A stretch of DNA of 53,263 nucleotides, from positions 4,906-58,168 of the forward strand of contig QWPT01000015.1 in the NCBI GenBank assembly GCA_003671075.1. The letters are read 5' to 3'. The translations under genes were made by a program, and so were the position numbers. Positions 7,852 through 15,553 of this stretch are shown here, in pieces (positions within the stretch are counted from its first letter, which is position 1; each line of letters opens with the position of its first letter). The stretch comes from Planctomycetota bacterium (lineage in GTDB: Bacteria; Planctomycetota; Phycisphaerae; Phycisphaerales; SM1A02). The notes under the pieces are model-generated. The model searched no databases and had not been told where the DNA came from. It saw only the letters and a list, made by a program, of their open reading frames with translations.

Positions 7852-8492
7852 TTCTGGCCGCCTTCTTTGGTCGTCTCCGTCCGCGGCGCGAAACGAGCGT
7901 ACGGATCAGGGCCGGCGTCGTAACGCGTCGGAAGTTCCGCGCTTTCCGCAAGTGCCTCATCACTTGCCCACGCCAGCGATGCAATCGAGCGCACCACGCG
8001 ACGCATCGCCTCTTCGGTTGCATCACCGGGCTTATAGCGACGCACAAAGGCGAAGCGCTCGCCATCGGCATGCACAACCAGCGTCGTAAGAACCTCGCCC
8101 GCCGCTGGCTGGATCAAGTCCACATTTCCCCGCGTGTCGGCAAGGAGCACTTCAGCGAAACCCGCGGACACCAGCGCGCCCCAGACATCCGCCATCTGCT
8201 CGCGCTCAAGTCGACGCGCGCGCGCGGGCCGAAGCCCCTGGCGCAACGGACGATCGGCCTCCGCATGCAGCGCGCCGTCGGGAAGCAGCACGAAGCGAAC
8301 GCTGCGCTCCTCAACCTTCGCTCGGTCCTCAACGCCATAGCCCGGGCGCACCGCGATCTCGAGCCAAAGGTCTTGCGGCACGCGTCCCAATGGATCGGCG
8401 GGAGTGGGCGATGACGCGCAGCCGAGAGAAATCAAGGCAGAAACCGCGAGAATCACCGGAAGAGCGCGTCGGGCGAAGAAGCCTGGAGACAT
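7848..8492 (-). CDS. Predicted lipoprotein of unknown function
   Basis: The 214-aa protein has a signal peptide with lipobox SLGC near residue 25. The mature part contains IAVRPGYGVEDR, VRFVLLPDGALHAEADRP and a helix-loop WGALVSAGFAEVLLAD, followed by a beta-rich half. It is the first gene of a two-gene operon with the next lipoprotein (4-base overlap). It is divergent from pheT, with about 50 bp between starts, so the two promoters must lie very close or overlap. Function not recognised. Confidence 0.8.
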   Translation of the reverse strand: MSPGFFARRALPVILAVSALISLGCASSPTPADPLGRVPQDLWLEIAVRPGYGVEDRAKVEERSVRFVLLPDGALHAEADRPLRQGLRPARARRLEREQMADVWGALVSAGFAEVLLADTRGNVDLIQPAAGEVLTTLVVHADGERFAFVRRYKPGDATEEAMRRVVRSIASLAWASDEALAESAELPTRYDAGPDPYARFAPRTETTKEGGQK

Positions 8493-8543
8493 GTCGGGAA
8501 GGTACCCGAACCGAACAGGTTCGACGCGCTATTCTGCGGGGCT

Positions 8544-10625
8544 ATGCGCACCAGCGTGCTTTGGATCAACGACTATCTCGATCGCCCCGCCGACGCAGCT
8601 GAACAAGCCGCCGTGCTCACCGCCGCCGGGCTTCCGCTCGACGGCGGCGCCACCGCTGACAACGGCGAAGTGTGGCAAGAAATCGAAACCACCTCCAACC
8701 GTGGTGACTGCCTTTGTCATGTCGGCATGGCGCGCGAGATCGCCGCATCGACCGGACGAACGCTGCGATTTCCCAAGGTTCAACTCACGCCCGGAACCAC
8801 CCGCGCCGCAGACGTCGTGCGCGTCACCAACCACGAGCCCGCGATGTGCCCGCGCTACACCGCGCGCGTGATCAAGGGCGTGAAGATCGGCCCAAGCCCC
8901 GAGTGGATGCAGCGTCGGTTGATCGCCATCGGACAGATCCCGCGCAACAATGTTGTGGACGCGACCAACTTCCTGCTCTTCGAACTCGGTCAGCCGACCC
9001 ATGTCTTTGATCTCGCCACACTTGCTGGCGGCGAGATCCATGTGCGCCGCGCCCATGAAGGCGAGTCGTTCCTTGCCCTCGGCGGCGACGCCAAGGAAAC
9101 CAAGCTCACCACCAACGACCTCGTGATCGCCGACCGCGACCGCGCCGTTGCACTTGCCGGCGTGAAGGGCGGCGCGCGCGCAGGCGTCACCGAACAAACC
9201 ACCGACATCGTGCTCGAGGCCGCAACATTCGACGCCGTTGCCGTGCGCAGCGCCAGCCGTCGTCACGGCATCTCCAGCGATTCGTCGTATCGCTTCGAGC
9301 GCCATGTGCACCCGGCCGAAATCAACGCGGCCGCCGACCGACTGGCGGCGCTCATCATCGAGGTCGCAGGTGGCACGCTCTGCCAAGGCGTGATCGAAGC
9401 TGGCGCACCGCTCACGCCGCCACGCCAGATCATGCTGCGTCCTGCGCGCGCGCGCAAGATTCTCGGCTTTGACATCGCCACTAGCCGGATGATGGAGCTC
9501 CTCAACACGCTCGGTTTTGCGCCAACGCTCACCGGCACCGGCGCGAACGAGTCGATTCAAACGACCGCGCCGGCGCGTCGCGTCGATGTCGAGCGCGAGA
9601 TCGACCTCATCGAAGAAATCTGCCGACTCAACGGCCTCGACGCCGTGCCCGTGCTCGACACCATCGCCATCCGCGTCCCACAGCCAAATCCCGTTGAGCG
9701 CGGCACCCGCGCGGTGAAGGATCTGCTTGCGGGAATGGGCTTCATCGAAACCATCACCCACACGCTGGTTTCGGAGCGCGCGGGCGAGGCGTTTCTTGCC
9801 AAGGGCACTTCGCTGTTGCGCGTCGAAGACGAGCGCGCGGGTGGCGAGCCTGCGCTGCGACCGAGCGTGGTCACCAGCTTGCTACGCGTGCGCCGACACA
9901 ATGAAGATCAAGGCGCGACCAACCTGCGCCTCTTCGAGTTCGCCAGTGCGTTTCACTACGCAGGCGCCACACATGTCGAGCGTCCGACGCTGGCGTTGGT
10001 GGCCGATGCGCCCGTCGATACACGCGATGGTCAAGCGTCAAGCAACCAATCACAAGCTCATCAAGGCGCCTATCGGCTCATGCGCGGCGTCGTTGAACGC
10101 GTGCTCTCGCTCGCCGCGCCGCGCCTGTCCCGCGTTGAATTCGTGCGCACCGATGACACGCCATGGCTCACGCCCGCAGCGCGCGTGTTGGTCGATGGTG
10201 TCGACATCGGCGTGGTGGGAATCGTCGAGCCGCGCGTGCTCAAGTCCCACGGAATCGAACGACCAACCGCCGCCGCCGAACTTGAGCTGCGCAAGCTATT
10301 GGCGAAATATCCGCCTGAAAACGCAGCAAAAGAGCTGCCAGCGTTTCCCGCGGCCGACCGCGACATCTCGGCGATCGTCGCCGAAAGCGTGGCCTACGGC
10401 GACCTCGAACGCGCGATCCGCGAACTCAACCTCGACCATCTTGAGTCGGTTGCCTATGTGACTACTTTCCGCGGCAAGCAAATCGGCGAGGGCAAGAAGA
10501 GCCTTTCGCTGCGCTTGGTGTTCCGCAAACTCGACGGCACCATGAAGAGCGAAGAGGCCGATGCCTCGGTCGGCCACGCCATCGCCCACCTCCGCGACAA
10601 GCTCGCTGCGGAGATCCGCGCATGA
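8544..10625 (+). CDS. pheT: Phenylalanine-tRNA ligase beta subunit, short form
   Basis: The 693-aa protein charges tRNA-Phe as part of the (PheS-PheT)2 enzyme. It begins MRTSVLWINDYLD and passes from the first motif (AGLPLDG, about 29-35) straight to the WQEIETTSNRGDCLCHVG block. The EMAP-type tRNA-binding insertion of long PheT proteins (about 110 residues, near 39-150 in E. coli) is therefore missing. The B3/B4 editing region, the B5 region (RKILGFDIA..., about 305-380), the catalytic-like core and the C-terminal FDX-ACB anticodon-binding domain (from about 600) are all present. No pheS is adjacent, although pheS-pheT is the usual order. The next gene overlaps by 4 bases. Confidence 0.95.
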   Translation: MRTSVLWINDYLDRPADAAEQAAVLTAAGLPLDGGATADNGEVWQEIETTSNRGDCLCHVGMAREIAASTGRTLRFPKVQLTPGTTRAADVVRVTNHEPAMCPRYTARVIKGVKIGPSPEWMQRRLIAIGQIPRNNVVDATNFLLFELGQPTHVFDLATLAGGEIHVRRAHEGESFLALGGDAKETKLTTNDLVIADRDRAVALAGVKGGARAGVTEQTTDIVLEAATFDAVAVRSASRRHGISSDSSYRFERHVHPAEINAAADRLAALIIEVAGGTLCQGVIEAGAPLTPPRQIMLRPARARKILGFDIATSRMMELLNTLGFAPTLTGTGANESIQTTAPARRVDVEREIDLIEEICRLNGLDAVPVLDTIAIRVPQPNPVERGTRAVKDLLAGMGFIETITHTLVSERAGEAFLAKGTSLLRVEDERAGGEPALRPSVVTSLLRVRRHNEDQGATNLRLFEFASAFHYAGATHVERPTLALVADAPVDTRDGQASSNQSQAHQGAYRLMRGVVERVLSLAAPRLSRVEFVRTDDTPWLTPAARVLVDGVDIGVVGIVEPRVLKSHGIERPTAAAELELRKLLAKYPPENAAKELPAFPAADRDISAIVAESVAYGDLERAIRELNLDHLESVAYVTTFRGKQIGEGKKSLSLRLVFRKLDGTMKSEEADASVGHAIAHLRDKLAAEIRA

Positions 10626-11245
10626 GCCTCGCCGCGAAGATGGACATCAACCTCGGCGAGATGCAGCTCGGCGAATATCTCGACCAACTCGCGGCGGCCG
10701 TGCCTGTGCCCGGTGGTGGTGCCGTCGCAGCGGTGACGCTCGCACAGGCCAACGCGCTGGGCGCAATGGTCGTGGGCTATGCGCTCGGCAAGCCGAAGTT
10801 TGCGGCTCACGACGCCGATCACCGCGCCGCCCACGCTGCCTTTGAACATGGCCGACGGCGCGCCCTCGAGCTCGCCGCCCAAGATGCCCGCGCCTACGCC
10901 GCACTCAACGCGCTGTGGCGGCTGCCCAAGGACGACCCCGCCCGCGCAGGTTTCGCCGACGCAGTGCGCGCCGCCATCGCCGCGCCCGAAGCAACCATCG
11001 AACTCGCGCGCGACACCTTGTCCGCGCTCGCGATGCTCGTCGGGACGACCAGCGTCAGCCTTGGCAGCGACCTGCGCATCGCCATCGACCTCACTGCTCT
11101 CGGCGCTCGGGCCGCTCAGGAAAATGTGCTCATCAACCTGCCGTCCGTCGCCGACCTCGCCGAGCGCGCCGCCATTTCAACGCGTAGCCAACAGCTGCTG
11201 ACTACGATCGCAACTTCGTCAAGCGCGTTGTCGGCGCGCGTCTGA
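10622..11245 (+). CDS. Cyclodeaminase/cyclohydrolase family protein
   Basis: The 207-aa protein matches the C-terminal cyclodeaminase domain family (FTCD_C; FchA-like stand-alone members). It has the VPGGGAVAAVTLAQANALGAMV helix-loop near residues 28-50 and the all-helical pattern continuing to VSLGSDLRIAIDLTALGARAA. Members convert 5-formimino- or 5,10-methenyl-tetrahydrofolate forms, so a role in one-carbon folate metabolism is likely; which reaction cannot be told from sequence. ATGA overlap with pheT shows they are co-translated. Folate supply for formyl-Met-tRNA is one imaginable link to translation, but the pairing may be incidental. Confidence 0.82.
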   Translation: MSLAAKMDINLGEMQLGEYLDQLAAAVPVPGGGAVAAVTLAQANALGAMVVGYALGKPKFAAHDADHRAAHAAFEHGRRRALELAAQDARAYAALNALWRLPKDDPARAGFADAVRAAIAAPEATIELARDTLSALAMLVGTTSVSLGSDLRIAIDLTALGARAAQENVLINLPSVADLAERAAISTRSQQLLTTIATSSSALSARV

Positions 11246-11307
11246 CTTGCACGCGCGCTCGACCCAACGCAACCTCGATCCAACGCAACCTGCACCCTGG
11301 TGAGTCT

Positions 11308-11562
11308 GTGCCCGATCCTCGAGACATCGTCGACATCGATCGGTTGCGCGCCCAACAGGACGCAGCAACGCCGACGCCCACGCCCGCGCCCGTATCGAAG
11401 CCGTTTCTCATGATTTGGTTCCGCTGCTGCTCGACATACGCGCGACTGCCGAAGTCTGCCGATGGGCTGAGTTACTCCGGTCGTTGTCCAAAGTGTCTTG
11501 CCAAGCTCGATGTACCCGTAGGCGAAGGCGGCACGAATCGCCGCATGTTCGAAGCGCAATGA
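11308..11562 (+). CDS. Small zinc-ribbon-like protein
   Basis: The 84-aa protein starts at a GTG. An N-terminal charged and Pro-rich arm (PTPTPAPVSKP) precedes a compact C-terminal domain with WFRCCSTYARL and GRCPKCLAKLDVP, so four cysteines in two pairs could bind zinc, followed by GGTNRRMFE. It lies 62 bases after the cyclodeaminase gene in the same direction, so it may share its transcript. I know this pattern from small proteins of Phycisphaerae genomes, but no function is established. Confidence 0.7.
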   Translation: MPDPRDIVDIDRLRAQQDAATPTPTPAPVSKPFLMIWFRCCSTYARLPKSADGLSYSGRCPKCLAKLDVPVGEGGTNRRMFEAQ

Positions 11563-11589
11563 CGGCGTCGCTCGGGTTAGACTCCGTTG

Positions 11590-12480
11590 GTGCCTGATCC
11601 AACGGCCATTCTCGGCGGTGCGGCGTTTCTCGGCGCCTCGGGCGCGCTCGTCTACGCGGGTGCCCTCGCGGGCGTTGTGCGCAATTCGATACGCCCCGAA
11701 CGCAAGACCCTCGGCTGGGCGCTTGGCCGTGGATTTCCATCCGAACCGACCGCCTGGGGATTGCCCGCGCGCGAATGGATCCATGAGTTCAACGGCGCGC
11801 AATGCCCCGTCTTCGAGATCGGCGACGAAGATCCCGCCGCGCCCACTGCAATCGTGCTCCACGGATTTGGTCGCTCGCGCTACGACGCGCTCAGCCGACT
11901 CGGTCCGATCCTTCCCTACGCGCGGCGATTTCTTCTGCCCGATCTGCCCGGCCACGGCGACGCGCACGGCCGCTCCACTCGTCTGGGCACCGACGAAGAT
12001 CAGTTCGTTGCCTCACTCGCCGCCGCGCACTCAACTGGCCCCCTGCTTCTGGTCGGTCACTCGCTCGGCGCAACCGTGGCAGTGCACGGTGCGACCCTGA
12101 ACATCATCGCGCCGAGAGTGACCGGCGTTCTCGCGCTCGCGCCTTACGAGCGACTTGCGACTCCGATGGGCGCGCGCCTGGATTTGCACGCAATGCCTCG
12201 GACGGCGCTGCTTGGCCCAACAATGCGCGTGCTCAGTCTTCTCGGCGTGCATGAACGATCGACGCGCGAGGCGGCGGCGCGCGCGCGTTGTCCGATCGCA
12301 GTGATCGCGGGAACAGCGGACCTCATCGCGCCAATCGAGGAAGCGCGCGCGATCGCCGCCGCGGCCAAACGCGGTCACTTCGCCGCAATCACCCACGCGC
12401 GCCACGATGACTTCCACACCATGGGCCGAAATGAAATGATCGCCGCCCTGGCCTGGATCACGCACAGCGCGCCGGGCTGA
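11590..12480 (+). CDS. Alpha/beta hydrolase, membrane-anchored
   Basis: The protein is about 296 aa from GTG at 11590 (TTG at 11587 is possible). An N-terminal hydrophobic segment (about residues 6-31) probably anchors it. The alpha/beta hydrolase fold follows, with an HGFG oxyanion-type motif at 91-94, GHGDAHG, the nucleophile elbow GHSLG (Ser158), acid Asp244 in AGTADLI, and His272 or His276 in ARHDDFHT. The substrate is unknown; esterase, thioesterase and lipase roles are all compatible. It ends just before a strong hairpin shared with the convergent gene. Confidence 0.85.
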   Translation: MPDPTAILGGAAFLGASGALVYAGALAGVVRNSIRPERKTLGWALGRGFPSEPTAWGLPAREWIHEFNGAQCPVFEIGDEDPAAPTAIVLHGFGRSRYDALSRLGPILPYARRFLLPDLPGHGDAHGRSTRLGTDEDQFVASLAAAHSTGPLLLVGHSLGATVAVHGATLNIIAPRVTGVLALAPYERLATPMGARLDLHAMPRTALLGPTMRVLSLLGVHERSTREAAARARCPIAVIAGTADLIAPIEEARAIAAAAKRGHFAAITHARHDDFHTMGRNEMIAALAWITHSAPG

Positions 12481-12505
12481 ACGAACGTCGAAACCGCGAC
12501 AAAAA

Positions 12506-12532
12506 ACGCGCCGCGCGATCAGCGCGGCGCGT
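12506..12532. terminator. Terminator between convergent genes
   Basis: An 11-bp GC stem (ACGCGCCGCGC and its complement) has a 5-base loop. On the minus strand it is followed by six T, so it mainly serves the exported-protein gene at 12565; the plus side has only a weak T run. Confidence 0.8.
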
Positions 12533-12564
12533 GTTTCATGGTGGTTGGCGTTGCGGCGCCGAAG

Positions 12565-14379
12565 TCACTTCGAAGCCGCAGGCATCATCCGATAGCGGGT
12601 GGAAAATCCCGTCGATGTCGGCTTGAATTCAAGAAGCCCATCGGCAAAGCAGCGCTTGATCACTTCGGGCTTCATCAAGTCGTACATGGGCTTCATGTCG
12701 TCCATACCAACGCCAAGTCCAGGGAACTCTGCGTCGCTATCGATGTTCGCCATGCCCTCGACCTGATCGGCCATGTTCTTGATTGCGCCAACGGCGCTCG
12801 CCATCTGCCGCGCGATGTTGAACCACGCCATGGCAATGACGGGATCCTTGCCCATAGTGGCGAGCGACGCCGTGTACTGCGCGTCGGACGCGAGCCCGGC
12901 CTCGCCCTTGGCGTCGACGGAACGAAGCGCCTGCTCAACCTGCTTGACTTCGCCGAGCACCATGTAACCACCACCGAGGCCAATCGCCATCGGCGCAAAC
13001 TCATCAGACATGATGGTCATGCCGTTAAAATCGCGCGACTGCAGGCCAAGCGGAAGTAGGTTCATGAAGTCGCTGACCGCAGCGGCGGATTCCTTGTCGC
13101 TCTTCATGGCGATCGCGGTGACCATTCCGCCAGAAAGCGGATCAGTAGCGTTCGGCTCGTTGCTCCAAAGGTGGATCTCCGGCCCGATCGCCGCAAAAGC
13201 CGCGTTCATCGCCGGGCGGTACATGTCCAATTGCGGGCTGATCATTTCGCCCTGCTCGGCGGGAAGACCAGCGATGACTTCATCGATCATGGGAACGATG
13301 CGGTCGAAGCGCAGGTTCATGCGGCCGTAGCTCATCGCATCGGACGGCACGACCGCGGGAGCCGGCTTGGGCTCGCTGGCGGTGTCGACGAGCGAGAGCA
13401 GGCCAACCTTGCCATCGGGAACATAGATGCCCGCGCACGACTCCAACACGCCGTCATTGGCGTGCATGCCGAAACTCCAGGCCTGGATGTTGCCGAAGAA
13501 ACGCTTGATGAGCGGCTCAACAAGCATGAACTGCGGAGCCATAGCCAACAGCGGCTTCGCGGCGTCGGTCATGAGAACGGCGTACATGTCCTGCGTGCCG
13601 CCCGACAGTTCGATCGCGCCCTTGAAAGTCGCGCTGTCACCAATCGACTTCGCATGATCTCCGTCGACGCGACCGAGCAACATGTCCATCGACTCTTTCG
13701 AACTGGCGACGAAGATGCGTCCCTTGTCCGAACTCATGCAGAATTCCTTGGGCGCGATGTCGGGCATACCCATGCCCATGAGGTCTTCTTCGTCGTCTGC
13801 GCCATCATCGCCGTCAGCGTCACTTTTCTCGTCATCGCCACTCTTGGCGGCCGAAGTCAACACGCGGCGACCGCGCACCTCATCGGCCTTCATCTCATTG
13901 CCCGCCTCCTTGGCGGACTTCTGCATCTTCTCGATGACGGCGTCGCAGAACTTGGCGGCCTTCTCAGCCTCGGCGCTCCAGTCGCAGAAGAAGACGAATT
14001 GCAGCGTCGGAATCCCCAGTTCTTCGTCGAGTTCCGTCATCAATGCAAAGCCCGCGCTCGATGGCCATGTGACATCTTCGCGCGCGATACCTACCTCGGC
14101 AGATGCATCAACGATGCTCTTGTCCAAGAGGCCCTTGAACTTCTTCACATCCTCGGCGATCGCGGGATCGTTCCACAACTTGCCGAAGGCAGTTGGGCCG
14201 AGGCGGTTGAGAGTGCCGTGAATGTCGTCCAGACCGACGACCAGCACAGAGTTGTCGGGAGCGAGGTCGCGGATGGTGAGCGCGTCAGCCGCGAAGACCG
14301 CGGGCGCGAAGCAGGAAACAGAGGCGACAAAGAGCGAAGTTGCGATTGGTGCGTTAGAGATCAAGTGAGATTCCTTCAT
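12565..14379 (-). CDS. Exported protein of unknown function
   Basis: The protein is about 604 aa from the ATG at 14379, chosen because it gives a clear signal peptide (MKESHLISNAPIATSLFVAS..., cleavage after AVFA). The mature N-terminus ADALTIRDLAPDNSVLVVGLDD and later blocks (FALMTELDEE, GKIFVASS-like, MGKDPVIAMAWFNIAR) resemble large secreted planctomycete proteins that may belong with DUF3352-like families; this is a loose resemblance. An acidic, low-complexity loop (KSGDDEKSDADGDDGADDEE) sits near residue 185. It lies downstream of the HtrA-like gene on the same strand and may be co-transcribed with it. Confidence 0.8.
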   Translation of the reverse strand: MKESHLISNAPIATSLFVASVSCFAPAVFAADALTIRDLAPDNSVLVVGLDDIHGTLNRLGPTAFGKLWNDPAIAEDVKKFKGLLDKSIVDASAEVGIAREDVTWPSSAGFALMTELDEELGIPTLQFVFFCDWSAEAEKAAKFCDAVIEKMQKSAKEAGNEMKADEVRGRRVLTSAAKSGDDEKSDADGDDGADDEEDLMGMGMPDIAPKEFCMSSDKGRIFVASSKESMDMLLGRVDGDHAKSIGDSATFKGAIELSGGTQDMYAVLMTDAAKPLLAMAPQFMLVEPLIKRFFGNIQAWSFGMHANDGVLESCAGIYVPDGKVGLLSLVDTASEPKPAPAVVPSDAMSYGRMNLRFDRIVPMIDEVIAGLPAEQGEMISPQLDMYRPAMNAAFAAIGPEIHLWSNEPNATDPLSGGMVTAIAMKSDKESAAAVSDFMNLLPLGLQSRDFNGMTIMSDEFAPMAIGLGGGYMVLGEVKQVEQALRSVDAKGEAGLASDAQYTASLATMGKDPVIAMAWFNIARQMASAVGAIKNMADQVEGMANIDSDAEFPGLGVGMDDMKPMYDLMKPEVIKRCFADGLLEFKPTSTGFSTRYRMMPAASK

Positions 14380-14491
14380 TGACTGTTCGATCCAGTCGTT
14401 GGCGTCAAACTCGTCGGTCTCAGAGCCTTTGCTGAGCAACCCGATTGGAGTCAGACGAGATTGGGCTGAAACGAGACACGGTTTCAGACTT

Positions 14492-15481
14492 TCATTTCTT
14501 GGCAGCAGAAGTTCCATCGCCCGAGCTTCCGTCCTTCAGGCTCGGCGGAGCGCCGTCCTTCTGGCGAGTCGGTGGCTTCTGGTAGTTGTTCCCTGAATTC
14601 GGGTTGTTGCGGTCGTAGGCAAAGCTCTCGCGATTGCGGACAAAGTCCTTCACATAGCGCGCAGGGATTGCGAAGCCGAGCGCTTCGCCGCCGCGAATGC
14701 CCATGTTGGTGATGCCGATGACTTCGCCCTTGGTGTTGAAGAGCGGTCCACCCGAGTTGCCGGGGTTGATCGGCGTGTCGGTCTGAATGTAAGTCAGGCC
14801 GTCGAAGCTGCGCTGGGTCGTTGAGATGACGCCCTGCGTCAGCGTGCGCTCGAGTCCGAGCGGATTGCCGATGGCAAACACATTCTGGCCAATCTCGAGC
14901 TTCTCCATGTCTTGCACCGGCGCGAAGGAGAACTCCTCGCCCTCAGGATGCTTGATCTTGATGAGCGCGAGGTCGATGTGGTTGTTCACGGCGATGAGTT
15001 CAACATCGTCAATGTCGGTGCGCTTGAGGGTGCCGTCGGTCTGCGCGAACCACACGGTTGCGCGCAGGTTCGTTTCGCCCTGCACAACATGGGCGTTGGT
15101 GATCGCATAGCCCTCGCGGGAAATGATGACGCCCGAACCGAGGCCGCCCGGGGTGGAAACCTTGATCACCGCAGGACCGAGGAGCTTGGCCTGCTCGCGC
15201 GGCGGAAGATCGGCCAGGCCGATCGCGGTGGTGAAAAGGGAATCCTGCTTCGTCTCGACATTTGCCGAGGCGGTGGTGCTTTCCACCGTCGCAACATCGT
15301 CCATCGAGAAACTCAGCACATCGGCGCCGACATCGATCCAGATGCGGCGGTCGGAGCGCTTCAAGACGGCGCCGTCGATGGACGCACCGCTCTTGAGCTT
15401 GACGACATCGGCTTCGGCGGGGATTGCCGCGACCGACATGGTCGCAAGCAGAACGATTGGAAGGATTCGGTTCATGCGCAT
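14492..15481 (-). CDS. HtrA/DegP-like trypsin-family serine protease without PDZ domain
   Basis: The 329-aa protein starts at the ATG at 15481 (AGGGA seven bases upstream). A signal peptide (about 1-24) precedes a small beta domain at about 25-70, and the protease domain runs from about 90 to 290. The catalytic triad is visible: His131 (TNAHVV), Asp170 (NNHIDLALI) and Ser243 (NPGNSGGPLF). No PDZ domain follows; the tail is a charged, Ser/Gly/Lys-rich linker. It should cleave misfolded proteins in the periplasm. The gene for an FG-GAP protein is divergent, and a large exported protein follows on the same strand. Confidence 0.9.
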   Translation of the reverse strand: MRMNRILPIVLLATMSVAAIPAEADVVKLKSGASIDGAVLKRSDRRIWIDVGADVLSFSMDDVATVESTTASANVETKQDSLFTTAIGLADLPPREQAKLLGPAVIKVSTPGGLGSGVIISREGYAITNAHVVQGETNLRATVWFAQTDGTLKRTDIDDVELIAVNNHIDLALIKIKHPEGEEFSFAPVQDMEKLEIGQNVFAIGNPLGLERTLTQGVISTTQRSFDGLTYIQTDTPINPGNSGGPLFNTKGEVIGITNMGIRGGEALGFAIPARYVKDFVRNRESFAYDRNNPNSGNNYQKPPTRQKDGAPPSLKDGSSGDGTSAAKK

Positions 15482-15493
15482 GGGAGAGTCCCT

Positions 15494-15521
15494 ACTATAC
15501 ACGCCACTTCGCGGCCGTCAC
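15494..15521 (-). promoter_or_regulatory. Possible promoter of the HtrA-like gene
   Basis: On the minus strand GTGACG and TATAGT are separated by 16 bases. The -10 box would place the transcript start only a few bases before the start codon, giving a very short leader. Confidence 0.35.
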
Positions 15522-15553
15522 GCCGCGCAACCGAACTCCCAGCGGATCCTCGC

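Noticed and set aside
8529-9761. 410-residue frame opposite pheT, and similar long antisense frames at 1612-2805, 13171-14382, 18643-19689, 20089-21219 and 46038-47579
   Set aside because: These mirror the codon bias of the GC-rich sense genes, lack recognisable motifs and ribosome sites, and lie wholly within well-supported genes on the other strand.
14912-15553. Extended N-terminus of the FG-GAP protein
   Set aside because: It is antisense to the HtrA-like gene; ATG 15554 gives a proper signal peptide.
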